The notes: a model not told the origin generated them from the sequence alone. A DNA stretch of 64,000 nucleotides from Diploptera punctata (GCA_030220185.1 JASPKZ010009683.1:62001-126000); one strand, 5' to 3'. Shown: positions 20,700 to 32,350, counted from the first letter of the stretch. Numbers and translations: made by a program.

Positions 20700-21185
20700 A
20701 CACACGTGTCATATTGACCAAAATTCCAAGGGAATCCTATCCATGGACAAACGAATCAATGAGGCCCTATATCTTTGCATCGAGACATGTTGCTTTAAAC
20801 TACTCTTTTAAATTGTTATTCTCAATGGTAGATTACAGGTACTTTAACGTGTCCATGTTACTTGGGTCTTACAGTAAGCAACACTTTTTCGGAAGATGAA
20901 TCACACAGACATACTTGTTTTTGACCACACACAATGACATGGATCAGCTTCAATCCAGGCTCTCCTCCGAGACAACACGAACATTTTAAAGACGAAACAC
21001 ACTATTCGCCCTCCAACATTTATACTAAACAAGGCAAATATTATTATGATGGCCAGATGATGTTCCTGGCATTTATTTTACTTTAATTAAATCTTTGGGG
21101 TGATGGGAAAATAAAACTAACTTATTTTTTCTGAATATAAATGTTTGTTAATTGAACCATTATTTTAATTAGAAGACTAAATTAC
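20700..21185. other. Mostly unassigned; possible SINE E 3' piece at its start
   Basis: CCTCACGATGCTGAGTG (about 20682-20698) matches SINE E; beyond about 20770 nothing is recognised. Confidence 0.35.
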
Positions 21186-21187
21186 CT

Positions 21188-21465
21188 TCCTCCCGTAGAC
21201 TGCAATGGGCAGGACATGTTGCGCGTATGGGGAATGAAAGACGTGCATGGAAGCTTCTTGTAGGAAAGCCAGAAAACGCCCAGTTGGTAGACCAAGAATG
21301 AGGTGGGAGAACAACATTAACTATGATTTGAGGGAAGTAGATTATACAGGGAATGATTGGAAAGCATTGTTCAGGATAGGGATGTATGGAGAGCTTATGT
21401 CCGTGCGCCATGAACCTACGGGTTCGATAGTGCCAGTGAGTGAGTGAGTAAGTAAGTAAGTAAAT
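21188..21465 (+). pseudogene. LINE A 3' end with (TAAG)n tail
   Basis: Encodes LQWAGHVARMGNE-like sequence, RPVGRPRMRWENNINYDLRE and VDYTGNDWKAL, then the 3' end GGTTCGATAGTGCCAGTGAG and a (TAAG)n tail to 21465. One of the less diverged short copies. Confidence 0.9.
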
Positions 21466-21477
21466 TACCTTCCAGGA

Positions 21478-21550
21478 AACTTGTCCCGACCGAGGATCGA
21501 ACCCAGACCTGCTGTGTATGATGTAGTGACGCTACTCGAGATCACAGTGA
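21478..21550 (-). mobile_element. SINE C head fragment
   Basis: Reverse complement of the SINE C tRNA-like head: TGTCCCGACCGAGGATCGAA (B box) to CTCGAGATCACAGTG (A-box side). The body is absent. Confidence 0.65.
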
Positions 21551-21879
21551 TGACAAACATATATAAATTCTAAAAATCAATATTGTACCCACTTTCCCAG
21601 TACGTAACCTCTTTATATCATAATTAAACTAGGATAGCTGCACTTGGAAACAAAGAAACATGATTCCCACTGGGTGACCGTACAGCACACTACCAGATAA
21701 AATAGGCTTTGTGTTGCACGGGGAATTCTATTGTATGACGAGAATCAAACCAAGGACATCCACTTGGGAGTTAACTTGTTTTATGTTTTTAGTTGCAATG
21801 TCATGAAGTCATGAAGTGAATAAAACCAGAAACCAAGTCAGGACCGCCTCATACAACTCCAGACTCAGAGTTCTGAAAA

Positions 21880-22207
21880 TGTCTCAAACTCCATGGCGCG
21901 AAAGGCCTAGGAGGCCCTTGACCTACCATCCGGCTGCTAGTCTCACATCCACATATGTTAATCACACACACACACATATATATATGATCATACAGCCAGT
22001 GACATGTAGTCAGCATGTGAATTCCCCATTTGTTGTAGCTGGTTTTTTCAACATTATTGCAGCTACCCAAATTCCTCACGATGCTGGGTGGGCACTGGTC
22101 CCATACTGGTCAAAATTCTATGAGTTTTTTTTAATGGAGACACGAACCAGCGCAAGTCCCATAGCTCTGCGCCAAGGCATCATGCCTTAACCACTCGGCT
22201 ACGGCGC
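21880..22207 (-). mobile_element. SINE E (tRNA-derived)
   Basis: The head at the right is a Leu/Ser-like tRNA front (GCCGAGTGGTTAAGGCATGA on the minus strand). The body includes ATGTTAATCACAC, GTGACATGTAGTCAGCATGT and GGCCTAGGAGGCCC at its 3' end. It contains a (CA)/(TA) microsatellite at 21964-21986. Confidence 0.75.
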
Positions 22208-22267
22208 GGGACTTCAAAAATCTCATTAAAAAGAACTCTAATCAAATAATGATTAAATACTCACGAC

Positions 22268-22420
22268 AAAGCCCGCGCCGCAATCGAGCGGTCTAAGACA
22301 TCACGCTTGGTGATACTGGAAATGTGCTGGTTCAGGTCTGCATGTGGAAATGAGTTTCTCATGGACCTAGTATGGCGAACAGTTTGGGTAGCTGCAGTCA
22401 GCGAGAAGAACTTCAAGAGT
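22268..22420 (+). mobile_element. SINE E head, opposite orientation
   Basis: GCCGCAATCGAGCGGTCTAA is the tRNA-like A-box region; then CACGCTTGGTGATACTGGAA and GTTTGGGTAGCTGCAGTC. It is arranged head-to-head with the preceding copy across about 60 bp. Confidence 0.6.
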
Positions 22421-22429
22421 GATCACACT

Positions 22430-22700
22430 GTCCTTCAGGTAGTAGGAGGCTAGTAGGACTCCCGCCTTTCTAGACAGTCGGTAGGAGGTGTTATCCGGAT
22501 GCCAGCTCTGCGTAACGGCCGCCTTTACCCCCAGAACAAGCGTCTGGTACTCATTTCTGTTATAGGCTAAATTAACCCCAGTGCCACAGTATCGTCAGAA
22601 GATTTAGGACAGTTTTAAAATCCTGACCCACCGGACTCGAACCCCTGACTTTTCGGTTTGTAGGATATTGCCTTAATCAGCTTCACTACACGACCCCTAA
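22430..22700 (-). mobile_element. SINE F (tRNA-derived), copy 1
   Basis: Head at right: B box as GGACTCGAACCCC, then a tRNA-like region. Body: TAACGGCCGCCTTTACCCCC, GCGTCTGGTACTCATTT and TCCTGACCCACC. Other copies: 38385, 39352, 47262 (split) and 56432 (plus). Confidence 0.85.
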
Positions 22701-22734
22701 AGTACAATTGGAAAACCAACGTACAATATATGTC

Positions 22735-22865
22735 CATGGTCAGAAACCTAAAATCCAAACTTCACTACCGCCCACATGGAAAGAGATATTTAAACCGTCC
22801 GACGAAGAGATGGATTTAAAATTCAGCCTTGAGATCGTAACAGGTCATCAGGCCTTATACTTGTA
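22735..22865 (+). pseudogene. LINE 3'-end remnant (LINE C type)
   Basis: The end resembles that of 63640-63720: CGTAACAGGTCATCAGGCCT and ACTTGTATGGAAGATGATG. Only the last part of the element is recognisable. Confidence 0.5.
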
Positions 22866-23054
22866 TGGAAGATGATGTGACAGCTTCCAGCAATATCGGC
22901 TGGGGGACACGACATTTGATCACATGTCAACAGGGTGATGATCGCCCACATGACACATGTGGCGGTGAGGCCAGTAGCCGAATAGTAGCCCAAGTGTCTT
23001 CTAGGTCTGTCAAGGGATGGAGCAATAGAATAATCGTAATATGTAAATAAAAAA

Positions 23055-23345
23055 AACAGGCGAATGGAGAAGACTTCATAACAATGACCTACATCATATG
23101 AGAAAGCAGATGTAATAAGAACTGTTAAGTCTCGTATACTGCATGTACACAAATGGGTAATGAAAAGAGGGGCATGAACCAGAGGAAAAGCACTAGGTAA
23201 CTGGCCCAAGAATGAGGTGGGAGAATAACATAAAACATGATTTGAGGGAGTTGAATGATTGGAAAAATAGTTCAGAATGTTTGTTTTGAGAGCTTAAGTT
23301 CGGGTGGCCATGGATCTATGGGTTCGATAGTATCACTGAGTTAGT
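23055..23345 (+). pseudogene. LINE A 3' fragment, diverged
   Basis: GCGAATGGAGAAGACTTCAT, ACTGTTAAGTCTCGTA, AGAATGAGGTGGGAGAATA and CTATGGGTTCGATAGTATCA follow LINE A in order, with a deletion in the GNDWKAL region. Confidence 0.8.
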
Positions 23346-23799
23346 TAGACCTATCGAGACTCGAACCCACGAGTCGCGACCTTCCGGCTTATAGCTGACT
23401 ATTCAATCAGCTAGTTGAAAAAATTAGATATACTTTATGAATCCATGTGTATTGTTAAAGAGGAAGTGTGTTTGTTGAGGTTTGCGAATACACTGTGATA
23501 CCTGCACCCAGACGGACCAGCTGCATGTGGGAGCCGAGGACGACCTTCAATCAGAGGTCAATGTATCTCAAGTGAATCTGATCACCCAACCACGTACAAT
23601 TATACCTTCTTACCAACAATGCATGTTTATACAATCAAAGTAAACGAGGAACGTAATGAAAGCCTATACATAGTATAATTTTCTACAAACATGATTAATT
23701 TTATTTCCCGCCTCATTCTTGCCTTATCTACTGGAAAACGAACAGAATTTTTTTATAACTGACGGAATTCAAATACCAAAGAACTATAATTGTCCACCA

Positions 23800-24080
23800 C
23801 TGTGTATAGTGGTAACATTATTGTTTCAGACGCAGCAGATTCGGGTTCAATATTCGGTCAGGACAAGCTTCTTAGGTGAGGTTTTTAAGAGTTTCCCTCA
23901 CGTGTAAGACACAAGTATAAATATTTAGGACCCATCACAATTATCCATAACATATTCGCCATTTTAGTATAAATGTATGAGTGAATGGTGTGTCTTAATA
24001 TGGTGTTGTCTCAAAGGTGGGCACTGACATTGAGCTGACCATTCATCCAGGAAGCCCTTCCATGTTCTTGTGGGACCAAA
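23800..24080 (+). mobile_element. SINE D (tRNA-derived, SINE C-related)
   Basis: The head CCACCACTGTGTATAGTGG with B box GGGTTCAATATTC, then GAGTTTCCCTCACGTGTAAG, TATGAGTGAATGGTGTGTCT and CCATGTTCTTGTGGGACC. A second copy is at 32075-32350. Confidence 0.7.
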
Positions 24081-24352
24081 AAAGTAAATGGATGATCAAG
24101 ATTTTAAAATCCTCACCTGACAGTCCGCGTTCTTGTAAGGCCGGGATGGCGTGTAAAATGACCTATCAAGGGTAAAGGATGATTGAAATAGCAATTACTT
24201 ATAGGTAGGATGACGAGGGTGAAGAAAGGCTGATAGCTCTGGAAACATATGTTATTAAGCATTACAGGACTCTTATCCTCTCAACTTCTTTAAAAAAAAC
24301 AAACTGAAAATCTATCAAATTGTTGAATGTCCCAATTACATTATTATATTAA

Positions 24353-24394
<42 letters not shown>

Positions 24395-24395
24395 T

Positions 24396-24725
24396 GCCCA
24401 CCGCTGTGGTCTCGAGGTAGCGTGCTGCCGTGTCACGCAGCGGGCCCGGGTTCGATCCCCGGTCGGGGCAGTTTTTGTAGGTGAGGTTTTTATCGGGTTT
24501 TTTTCACACCTGTAAGACAAATGTCAGGAAAACTTTAAGACCCAAACGGTCCCCGAAATCATATGGCCATCATCATCCTTATCATTATCATAATCATCCT
24601 TCACCGGTGTGGAAAGCAACGGGAAGCTACCACACCTACAATTTCCTAGTAAAGCTGCAAAAATAGCATGAAAATGCTATGATTGCAGTGAAGGACCTGC
24701 CTTCGGGCAGAATTACTATGGATGG

Positions 24726-24796
<71 letters not shown>
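24396..24796 (+). mobile_element. SINE C, copy 2, with (ATT)n tail
   Basis: Complete: tRNA-like head, body, then the 3' section CACCGGTGTGGAAAGCAACG, GAAAATGCTATGATTGCAGT, GGACCTGCCTTCGGGCAGAA, and a 70-bp (ATT)n tail at 24727-24796. A second (TTA)n run precedes it at 24345-24392. A LINE A copy starts immediately after the tail. Confidence 0.9.
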
Positions 24797-27399
24797 GCCT
24801 TTCACGATATCATATGAAAATTGTCTTAGGAGATTTAAATGCAAAAGTGGGGGCGGGAAGATATATTCAAACCAACAATAGGCAAATTCAGTCTTCATGA
24901 AGATAGTAACGACAACGGGGTTAGATTAGTCACATTTGCCACATCAAAGAATCTCATTGTTATGAGCACAAAATTTCAGCATAAGGATATTCATAAATAC
25001 ACCTGGACGTCCCCAGATGGAGAAACTCGGAACCAGATAGATCATGTATTAGTGGATAAACGCTGGCACAGTAGCATCATTGATATTAGATCAGTTAGAG
25101 GGACAGACTGCAATTCAGATCATCATCTGGTCAGAGTGAAAATCAGACAACGGCTATCGCTTATGAGAGGAACAAACAACGTTAAAGATGATTCTGTAAA
25201 ATATGAATTAAAAAACTTGAAAAAATGATGAAATGCGGCAAGAATACCAAATCAAAATTGCTAATAGATTTGAAGTACTGGAATCTTCAGATGACAATGT
25301 GGCAAACGAAGAAGAAACTGATATAAATAAAGAATGGGAGGGCTATAAGAGATACTATTAAATCGTCAGCATCAGAAAGCATTGGTTGTTTAAAAAAGAG
25401 GCAAAACAAGAAATGGTTTGATAAGGATTGTGCCGACATTGTAAAGAAAAGAAAGCTAGCAAAATGAAATGGTTACACGAGCCAAATGAGGTAAATTTAG
25501 AGCAATTGGGTAGTGTTAGACGGGATACCACCAAGTTACTAAAGAGTAAGAAGAGGGAATATTTGAGAGAGAAGATTAATGATCTTGAAATGAATGCCAA
25601 AAAATAGGAACATTAGAGAATTATATCAGGGAATTAGTATAGAGAAGAAAGGGTTTCAGGCTAGAACAAACATAATTCGGAATGAAAATGGGGATATGAT
25701 TGCCAGATTCCAAGAGTATATTAAATAGATGGAAAAGTTATTTTAATCAGCTATTAAATGTACATACAGAACAGGACATGGAGGAGGATAAGTTACAGAC
25801 AGCAGAAATGCTAGTCGCAGAGCCAAGTGCATTAGAGGTTGAAATGGCAATTGAAAAATTGAAGATGTATAAAGCATCAGGTTCAGATGAGATCCCAGCA
25901 GAACTGATAAAATCAGGGGGAGAAAAAATTGATGGACAAGATACGCTGGTTGCTTAGTATGATTTGGGAAAAAGAAGCTCTTCCAGATGAATGGAAGGAA
26001 TCAATTATCGTACCAATTTATAAGAAAGGAGATAAAACTGATTGCCAACAAACTATAGGGGCATCTCATTACTTTCAACTTCGTACAAAAGTCTAACAAA
26101 TATATTAGTAAGCAGACTTACTCCCTATATTGATGAGCATTCTAGGAGATCATCAATGTGCATTTAGAAGAAACAGGTCTACAACAGATCAGATTTTTAG
26201 TATAAGACAGATTTTAGAAAAGAAATGGGAATATAATGGTACTGTACATCAACTATATGTAGACTTCAAAAAAAGCATATGATTCAATTAAGAGGGAGAA
26301 GTTATATAGTATCCTGCTGGAGTTCGGAATTCCTAAAAAGTTAGTTAGACTTATACGAATGTGTCTAAATGGCTCAACGAGTAGGGTGCGTGTAGGCAAA
26401 CAGTTTTTCAGACACTTTTGAAATCCAGAATGGGTTGAAGCAAGGAGATGCACTATCTCCTCTACTATTTAATTTTGTACTAGAGCATGCCATTAAATCT
26501 TTAGGAGACATGAGGAAGGTCTTACAACTGAATGGTATTACTAAGCTGTTAGTTTATGCTGATGATGATGTAGTACTGCATGGCCGAATAGCGAGGAGGA
26601 TGATGTACTAAAGGTCAACACGCACACACTATTGAGTAACACTAAGAATTAGGACTGGAAGTAAATATCAGTAAAACTAAATATATGGTCACACGTAGAA
26701 ATACATTATATAATGGAAATGGACAGCTAATGACAAATGAGGGAAATTTTGAGGAATTGGCTGAATACCTAGGAACAATAATCACAAATAGGAATGAGAT
26801 GCACAAAGAAATTAAACATAGGTTCAATTCTGGAAATGCATGCTATTATGCATTGCAGAGACTTTTGATGTCCCAACTCCTTTCAAAAAACGTTAAGCTG
26901 AAAATATATAAAACTATTATTCTACCAGTTATATTATATGGGTGCGAAACATGGACTCTTACTTTAAGGGAGGAAAGGATATTACGAGTATTTGAGAATA
27001 AAGTTCTTAGGAAAATTTTTGGACCAAAGAGAGATGAACAGACAGGTGAATGGAGAAGACTACATAACAATGAACTACATGGGTCTTTATAGGAAGCCAA
27101 GATATAATAAAGAACAGTTAAGTCTCGTAGTCTGCGATGGGCAGGACATGTTGCGCGTATTGGGGAATGAAAGACGTGCATGTGAAACTTCTTGTAGGAA
27201 AGCCAGAAGGAAAACGCCCAGTTGGTAGAACCAAGAATGAGGTGGGAGGGAACAACATTAACTATGATTTGAGGGAAGTAGATTACACAGGGAATGATTG
27301 GAAAGCATTAGCTCAGGATAGGGATGTATGGAGAGCTTATGTCCGCGCGGCCATGAACCTACGGGTTCGATAGTGCCAGTGAGTAAGTAAGTAAGTAAG

Positions 27400-27400
<1 letters not shown>
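24797..27400 (+). pseudogene. LINE A (RTE-like, APE endonuclease + RT), nearly full ORF2, 5'-truncated
   Basis: Starts inside the endonuclease domain and runs to the 3' end. Visible blocks in order: GDLNAKVG; TWTSPDGETRNQIDHVLVD and SDHHLVRVKI (endonuclease); KASGSDEIPAELIKSGG (25.87 kb); an FxxxKxAYDSI-type segment (26.27 kb); LLVYADD-like RT active site at about 26545-26575, damaged by an extra GAT; YYALQRLLMSQLL; ILYGCETWTL; GRTKNEVGG; NYDLREVDYTGNDWKAL. Many single-base indels interrupt the frame (for example seven A's in the FKK codons). It ends in CGATAGTGCCAGTGAG plus (TAAG)n at 27378-27405. Colinear with 58588-61165. Confidence 0.9.
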
Positions 27401-27404
<4 letters not shown>

Positions 27405-27430
<26 letters not shown>

Positions 27431-27763
27431 ATTATCATATAAAATGTTATTTGAAGAGAAAAATTATACGCTCAGACCGTATAATTTTTCTCTTCAAATA
27501 TGAATTTATCCATCATTGAGATGTACGAAATCAATAATAAAAAAATATAAAAATGTTGTTTACATATAAAATTTACATTGCAACATTAATTATTTTTAAC
27601 TCTTTATAGTTAGTACATACTAAGTGTATATCTATATTGTCATATATTTATTTGTATTTGTGCTAGTTTGAGTGGAAGAGAGGCCTTATGCCTTAACTCT
27701 GCAGAATAAATAAAAATTATTATTTATCATGATTATTAATTATTATTATTTCTTATTATTATG

Positions 27764-27798
<35 letters not shown>

Positions 27799-27800
27799 GA
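27405..27800 (+). mobile_element. LINE 3' UTR with (ATT)n, containing a perfect hairpin
   Basis: Same 3' UTR family as 13610-13860: TTACATTGCAACATTAATT, GTGTATATCTATATTGTCA, GGAAGAGAGGCCTTATGCC, GCAGAATAAATAAA, then (ATT)n to 27800. It lacks the ORF end and carries an extra ~110 bp (27440-27550) that includes a 23-bp-arm palindrome. Confidence 0.7.
27448..27500. repeat. Perfect palindrome, 23-bp arms, 7-nt loop
   Basis: Left arm 27448-27470 (TATTTGAAGAGAAAAATTAT...) is the exact reverse complement of 27478-27500; loop CTCAGAC. Not present in the related 3' UTR at 13.6 kb, so it arrived as an insertion or foldback. Confidence 0.9.
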
Positions 27801-27865
27801 GTTTTTATTATTATTATTATGATATGGTTGTAAAACATGTCGCCTACTCTCACTTTATGATGGAG

Positions 27866-28195
27866 GAAAGTAATTAGGAAAATTTTGAACCAAAGAGTAT
27901 CGCATAGAGAAGACAGTGATCTACATGATCTTTATGGAAACCAGAATATAATATATATATTGTAATTCTCGTAGATTACGATGGGCTTGACATGTGTTAT
28001 GAATGGGAATGAAGAGAAGGAAACTTGTAGGAAAAGCGTAAGGAAAGCGCCCTGTAGAATTATATGGAGATTAATATTAACCATGGTTTGAGGGAGGTGA
28101 ATTATGTAGGGGATGATTGGAAATATTAGCTCAAAAAATGGATGTTTAGAGGACTTATCTCCGCGCGTTCCATAATGCCAGTCAGTTTTATTTGA
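27866..28195 (+). pseudogene. LINE A 3' fragment
   Basis: Follows LINE A from AGGAAAATTTTGAACCAAAG through ATGGGCTTGACATG, CCATGGTTTGAGGGAGGTG and GGGGATGATTGGAAA to CATAATGCCAGTCAG. Several deletions. Confidence 0.75.
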
Positions 28196-28199
28196 ATTT

Positions 28200-28635
28200 C
28201 GTCACTTATTCGTCAGTTTCTTCATTTGTTGTTCAGTGTGCATTCCATTTATAATGTAATAGATCTACATGGTGACTGTAAGATCATTATTATTTGGTAG
28301 TGAATTTCCATAGCCTTGAGCAACCACCGAACGGGATTTTATTCATGGACGAGCGCATATACAGTAGCCATGCCCTTGATTCCAATTCCTTAGTTAAACT
28401 ATTATTTTCTACACAGCGTCGCGTCGGTCCTTAATGGCCAGCTCTGATATATTGTGAGTTTATTGTTTTATTTAACCTGATAAGTAGCTGCTGATTAGAC
28501 CACAAAATCAAAACTCACCAACAAATCGTTTCAATATAATTTCAAATAAAATCAATGACAAGAAAATAAAAATTATGAATGCTCAAAAATCAGGACACAA
28601 GATTACGGCTTATATGAAGATTGGTCATTTTAAAA
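28200..28635. other. No gene or repeat recognised
   Basis: AT-rich sequence without notable ORF, tRNA or terminal repeat. Confidence 0.4.
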
Positions 28636-28636
28636 T

Positions 28637-28955
28637 TAGCGGCTCCGTAGCACAAGTGGTTAGACGCTCGCCTCTCACCGCTGGGGTCTTGAGATCGCGT
28701 CTCGATCACTCCAGTGGGGTTCCATTGTGGACGAAACGGAGCTCGGCCATATTTTCCTCGGGATTTCTCCGTTTTCCGCTGTCACAAATTTCATTCGACC
28801 ATTTCTTTACATTCTTATCATCCATTTCTTCATCCGCTCTTATGACGATGCGTTCAGGCGTGGTTTGGCCGGCAAGCCTTGTCGTTCACAGACCTCTTTA
28901 AATATAGGGACTTCATCCCTCGACGCGACTAGATGTTGGACATGATTGAGGATAT
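28637..28955 (+). mobile_element. SINE A, copy 2
   Basis: GGCTCCGTAGCACAAGTGG (A box region), GTTAGACGCTCGCCTCTCAC, GACGAAACGGAGCTCGGC, GATGCGTTCAGGCGTGG and GACATGATTGAGGATATT. About 80% like copy 1. Confidence 0.8.
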
Positions 28956-29157
28956 TATTAATTATAATTTTCAAAATATAATAATTTTGCAACCTAAACA
29001 GTAGGCTATGAACAACAAAGTCAAGTGACCAACAATTGAAATAAAGAACGTAATTGCTTACAGCTAATAAACATTTAAAAAGCGAATATACATTTATTTA
29101 CAAATAATAGCTTAAGCAGAGAGAAATGGAAACAATTATAAAAATCTTATATTTTGT

Positions 29158-29490
29158 AGTCTCCACTGCTGTGGTCTCATGAGGTAGCGTGCTGCCTTGT
29201 CACGCAGCGGGCCTGGGTTCGACCCCCGGTCGGGGCAGTTTTCTGGGTGAAGTTTTTATCACCTGTAAGACAAATGTCAGGAAAACTTTAAGGCCCAAAC
29301 GGTCCCCGAAATCATATGGCCATCATCACCATCCTTATCATTATTATCATCATCCTTCACCGGTGTGAAAAGCAACGGGAAGCTACCACACCTACAATTC
29401 CCTAGTAAAGCTGTAAGCATAGCATGAAAATGCTATCTATGATTGCAATGAAGGACCTGCCTTCGGGTAGAATTGCTACGGATGGTTATT
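29158..29490 (+). mobile_element. SINE C, copy 3
   Basis: All SINE C parts from the tRNA-like head (GGTTCGACCCCCGGTCGGGG) to GACCTGCCTTCGGGTAGAA and GCTACGGATGG. A short deletion removes the TCGGGTTTTTTC section. No long microsatellite tail remains. Confidence 0.9.
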
Positions 29491-29809
29491 TGTAGTATGC
29501 TAAGTCCTGACATAAAGAGACTGGCAGCAATACAAATGGGGTTATGGAGACGATTTGCAGAGAGAGATTAGACAGACAAGAAAACAATCAACAATAATGC
29601 TGGATCAAATAGAAGATGTCATTCATTTTTAAATGATGGTATAAAAAAAAACACTTTTTTTGACCACTACTCCGCGCCTCACAAACATATTTTTTACCTT
29701 GAAACAATTTTAAGGCAAATTCTGCCACAAAAATGTCTGGCCTATCTATTAACTTCGGGGAGGGGATACTTTATCTTTTACAGATATCGGTAAAATGTAT
29801 AATTTACAA
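29491..29809. other. Unassigned, perhaps a short ORF-like LINE trace
   Basis: At about 29500-29580 one frame reads LSPDIKRLAAIQMGLWRRF, which has the flavour of the LINE C-terminal (EM.FLRR) region but is not convincing. The rest is unremarkable. Confidence 0.3.
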
Positions 29810-30494
29810 TGACTATTTAACTCATGCCCCAAATGGGAGTCAATGACCAATCACGTTTCAATGATTCTGTATTACAACCAATCAGAGACGTGTTTCACGA
29901 ATAATTATCAACGTTAGGATTATCATATATTAAGCAAAGCTCCTCCTTTTTAATTATTTGAACAGGTCTGACCGTTATTTTGCAGTGGACTGAGCCTATA
30001 ACAAATACGGCTACCAGATTGTATATAATAGTGCTTACATGTCAACAATTTGTAGCAATTGATTATACCACAAAAAAAGAAAACCACTGTTTGCCACTGT
30101 CTTTAAATGTATACGACATCAAAAATGAATTAATATACAGATTGATGTGTTTCATTTTTTCTCCACTAGAGAGCATTCTACAATATTGCGTTCCTTTGGC
30201 AATAAATAGTATGATATGGTTGCAGTGATAAACAAAAAGAAGCAGTAGAAGCGTAGGTAACTATCGTTTCTCATTAGTTTTCAAAACATCACCGTTTATC
30301 TTTAAATATAAAAATATTTTTAAATAACTGTAGTTAAATAATGATTTGTGAGTGTAAACAGCTTTATTTATTCGTTAAATAGTCCTAACAAATGCCACTC
30401 TTGATTCCAAATTCTCTAGATAAATTCACTCCTCACTTCGTGATGTCGTGAATTTATCGATAATTTGGAAATCACTCGTGGCATTTACTTATGA
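29810..30494 (+). mobile_element. HE element, nearly complete copy
   Basis: 5' end TGACTATTTAACTCATGCCC; 3' end with GTTAAATAGTC, the nested hairpin and CTTATGA. About 685 bp. Contains an 82-codon open stretch (29980-30228) that has no recognised domain and is not preserved in the other copies, so it is probably fortuitous. Confidence 0.85.
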
Positions 30495-30572
30495 AAAATA
30501 TGTCAATTAGAAGGGAATATATATTTTTACATATGAATTATTGGAATCTTCTCCTGGAAAGAGCGAACCCTT

Positions 30573-30800
30573 TATTACTTACTCACTGGCACTATCGAAC
30601 CCGTAGGTTCATGGCCGCGCGAGACATAAAGCTATCCATAAATCCCTATCTTGGGCTAATGGTTTCCAATCATTCCCTGTATAATCTACTTCCCTCAAAT
30701 CATAGTTAATGTTATTCTCCCCCTTATTCTTGTGTCTACCAACTGGGCATTTTCCTCTGGTTTTCCTACAAGAAGTTCATGCACGTCTTTCATTTCCTTT
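30573..30800 (-). pseudogene. LINE A 3' end with (TAAG)n remnant
   Basis: TTACTTACTCACTGGCACTA (tail plus terminus), CGAACCCGTAGGTTCATGG, CCCTGTATAATCTACTTCCC and TACAAGAAGTTCATGCACGT. Close to the consensus. Confidence 0.85.
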
Positions 30801-31390
30801 ATTTCCTGACTAAACTTGTTAGTGAATAATCATACTGAGATTGACCTCTCTTTTGGAATAAATATTTAAGTAGGTTCTTTGTCAAAACGTCCACTTAGCC
30901 AGAAAGTTTGCGGGAGAATTGATTTTACGAAATTCTTGTAGGTTTATTTTTCCATAATACTGGGGAAACTCCTTATTCGTAAATGACGGCGATGTTTAAT
31001 TACCCTCCCGAGACCCCGCGTAAGAATATTTAGAGGGTGGATCTATGTTTAAAAACAGCCCCCCATGGACACGTATATTAAAATACGACCACCAAATGAC
31101 TATCTTGGAATTCAACCTCTACTGAAAGCCGAATTACCTTTGAATATATTTTACTTCACAACACAGAATATAAGTGCATCTGAGGTCGTCTTACAGCCAG
31201 TGTATTGTGAATCAACGGACTGTGATTATTTAAATATAATATTTTAGTGTTGTGAATTACATAAGTGAAACTGTACTTGGCGGTTTATCCCTTAATAACT
31301 CCTAAGCCCCTCGTGACAGATAATCTGTTAGATCAACTGTTGCCCCAGCATCCCGCTGAGTTACCGTGGTACAGCGGTGATTAATATTTC
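30801..31390. other. No gene recognised
   Basis: Mixed sequence; a 60-codon open stretch at 31065-31247 has no known domain. Confidence 0.35.
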
Positions 31391-31392
31391 CT

Positions 31393-31900
31393 GCTACTTT
31401 TTTCTTCTTCTTCTTCTTCTTCTTCTTCTTCTTCTTCTTCCTTTCATGTGATAGACCTAGTGGTCTGTTACGGTCTCATTCCAACGTTTGAAGGGTCTGC
31501 CCAAAGATCTCTAGCCTGGTGGCTGGTTAATTAAGATCTGACGTGGTATTCTTCTTCTTGCTCATTCTTCTTACGTGAGATTTCCAATTGTTTCTGTATT
31601 TTTGTACATATTCCATGACTGATTCTGTTTGTAATTCTTTGAGAACCTCAGAATTCCTTTTATGGTCTGTTCTTGAGTAGCCTGCAGTACGTCTTATCAA
31701 GTTTCATTTCTGCCGCAGTTAGTCTTTGTTCATCTACACTGCGAATTGCCCAGGCCTCACTGCCATAACACTGGCCAGTGTTTTATAGATTCTAGTTCGT
31801 GTGTGTTGCTGTACTGTTTTGGCTAGAACATATTATTTATAATTCCTGTTACTCTGTTAAATTTTATAATTTTTTGACTAAAATCTTTTTCCTCTTCGTA
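31393..31900 (-). pseudogene. LINE C-type 3' fragment with (GAA)n tail
   Basis: Minus-strand translation gives SVDEQRLTAAEMKLDKTYCR (RT-tail AAEMKFLRR block) and further degenerate codons. Its 3' end is a (GAA)n tail, seen on the plus strand as TTC repeats at 31398-31440. Related tails lie at 20590-20670, 44405-44435 and 62660-62690. Confidence 0.7.
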
Positions 31901-32074
31901 TGTGTAGAAAAGAAAATAAAGATAAGACGAAGGAAGGCATTTTTGGAACATGTAACCTAAATTGGACTATGAAGAAGCGAAGCTTAAAAAATTGTTTCAC
32001 TGACTAGGCATTGCCTTTACAAGATGACGGAGATACAAGTTATAGGCCCCTACCATCTGGAAGATATCTATTAT

Positions 32075-32350
32075 GATCCACCGTTGTGGCCTAGTGATAA
32101 TGTCGTTGCCTAAAACATAGCGGCCTTAGTTCGATCGTCGATTGGGACAATTTTCCTGTGTAAAAGCTTCTTCTTTTTTTTTGTAGCCTGCAAGATAAAT
32201 GTTGACAAACTTGATGGTCCCATCGCAATCATTGATATCAAACTCCCTTTGTTTAGTACGAATGTACGAGTGAATGGTGTGTCTAATCTTAAATGTTGGT
32301 GTGGTCCTCGGAAAAGCTCTGGCATCGAGAGAGGCCCTCCAGTTCTTATG
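32075..32350 (+). mobile_element. SINE D, copy 2
   Basis: CCACCGTTGTGGCCTAGTG (A box side), AGTTCGATCGTCGATTGGG (B box), GCCTGCAAGATAAATG, ACGAGTGAATGGTGTGTCTA and CTCCAGTTCTTATGTGG. Confidence 0.7.

Noticed and set aside
24679..24900. ORF with a long poly-Leu run, and its antisense poly-Ile
   Set aside because: Translation of the (ATT)n tail of SINE C joined to the start of LINE A.
29980..30228. 82-codon ORF in HE copy as a transposase
   Set aside because: Not conserved in the other HE copies, no motif, AT-driven composition.
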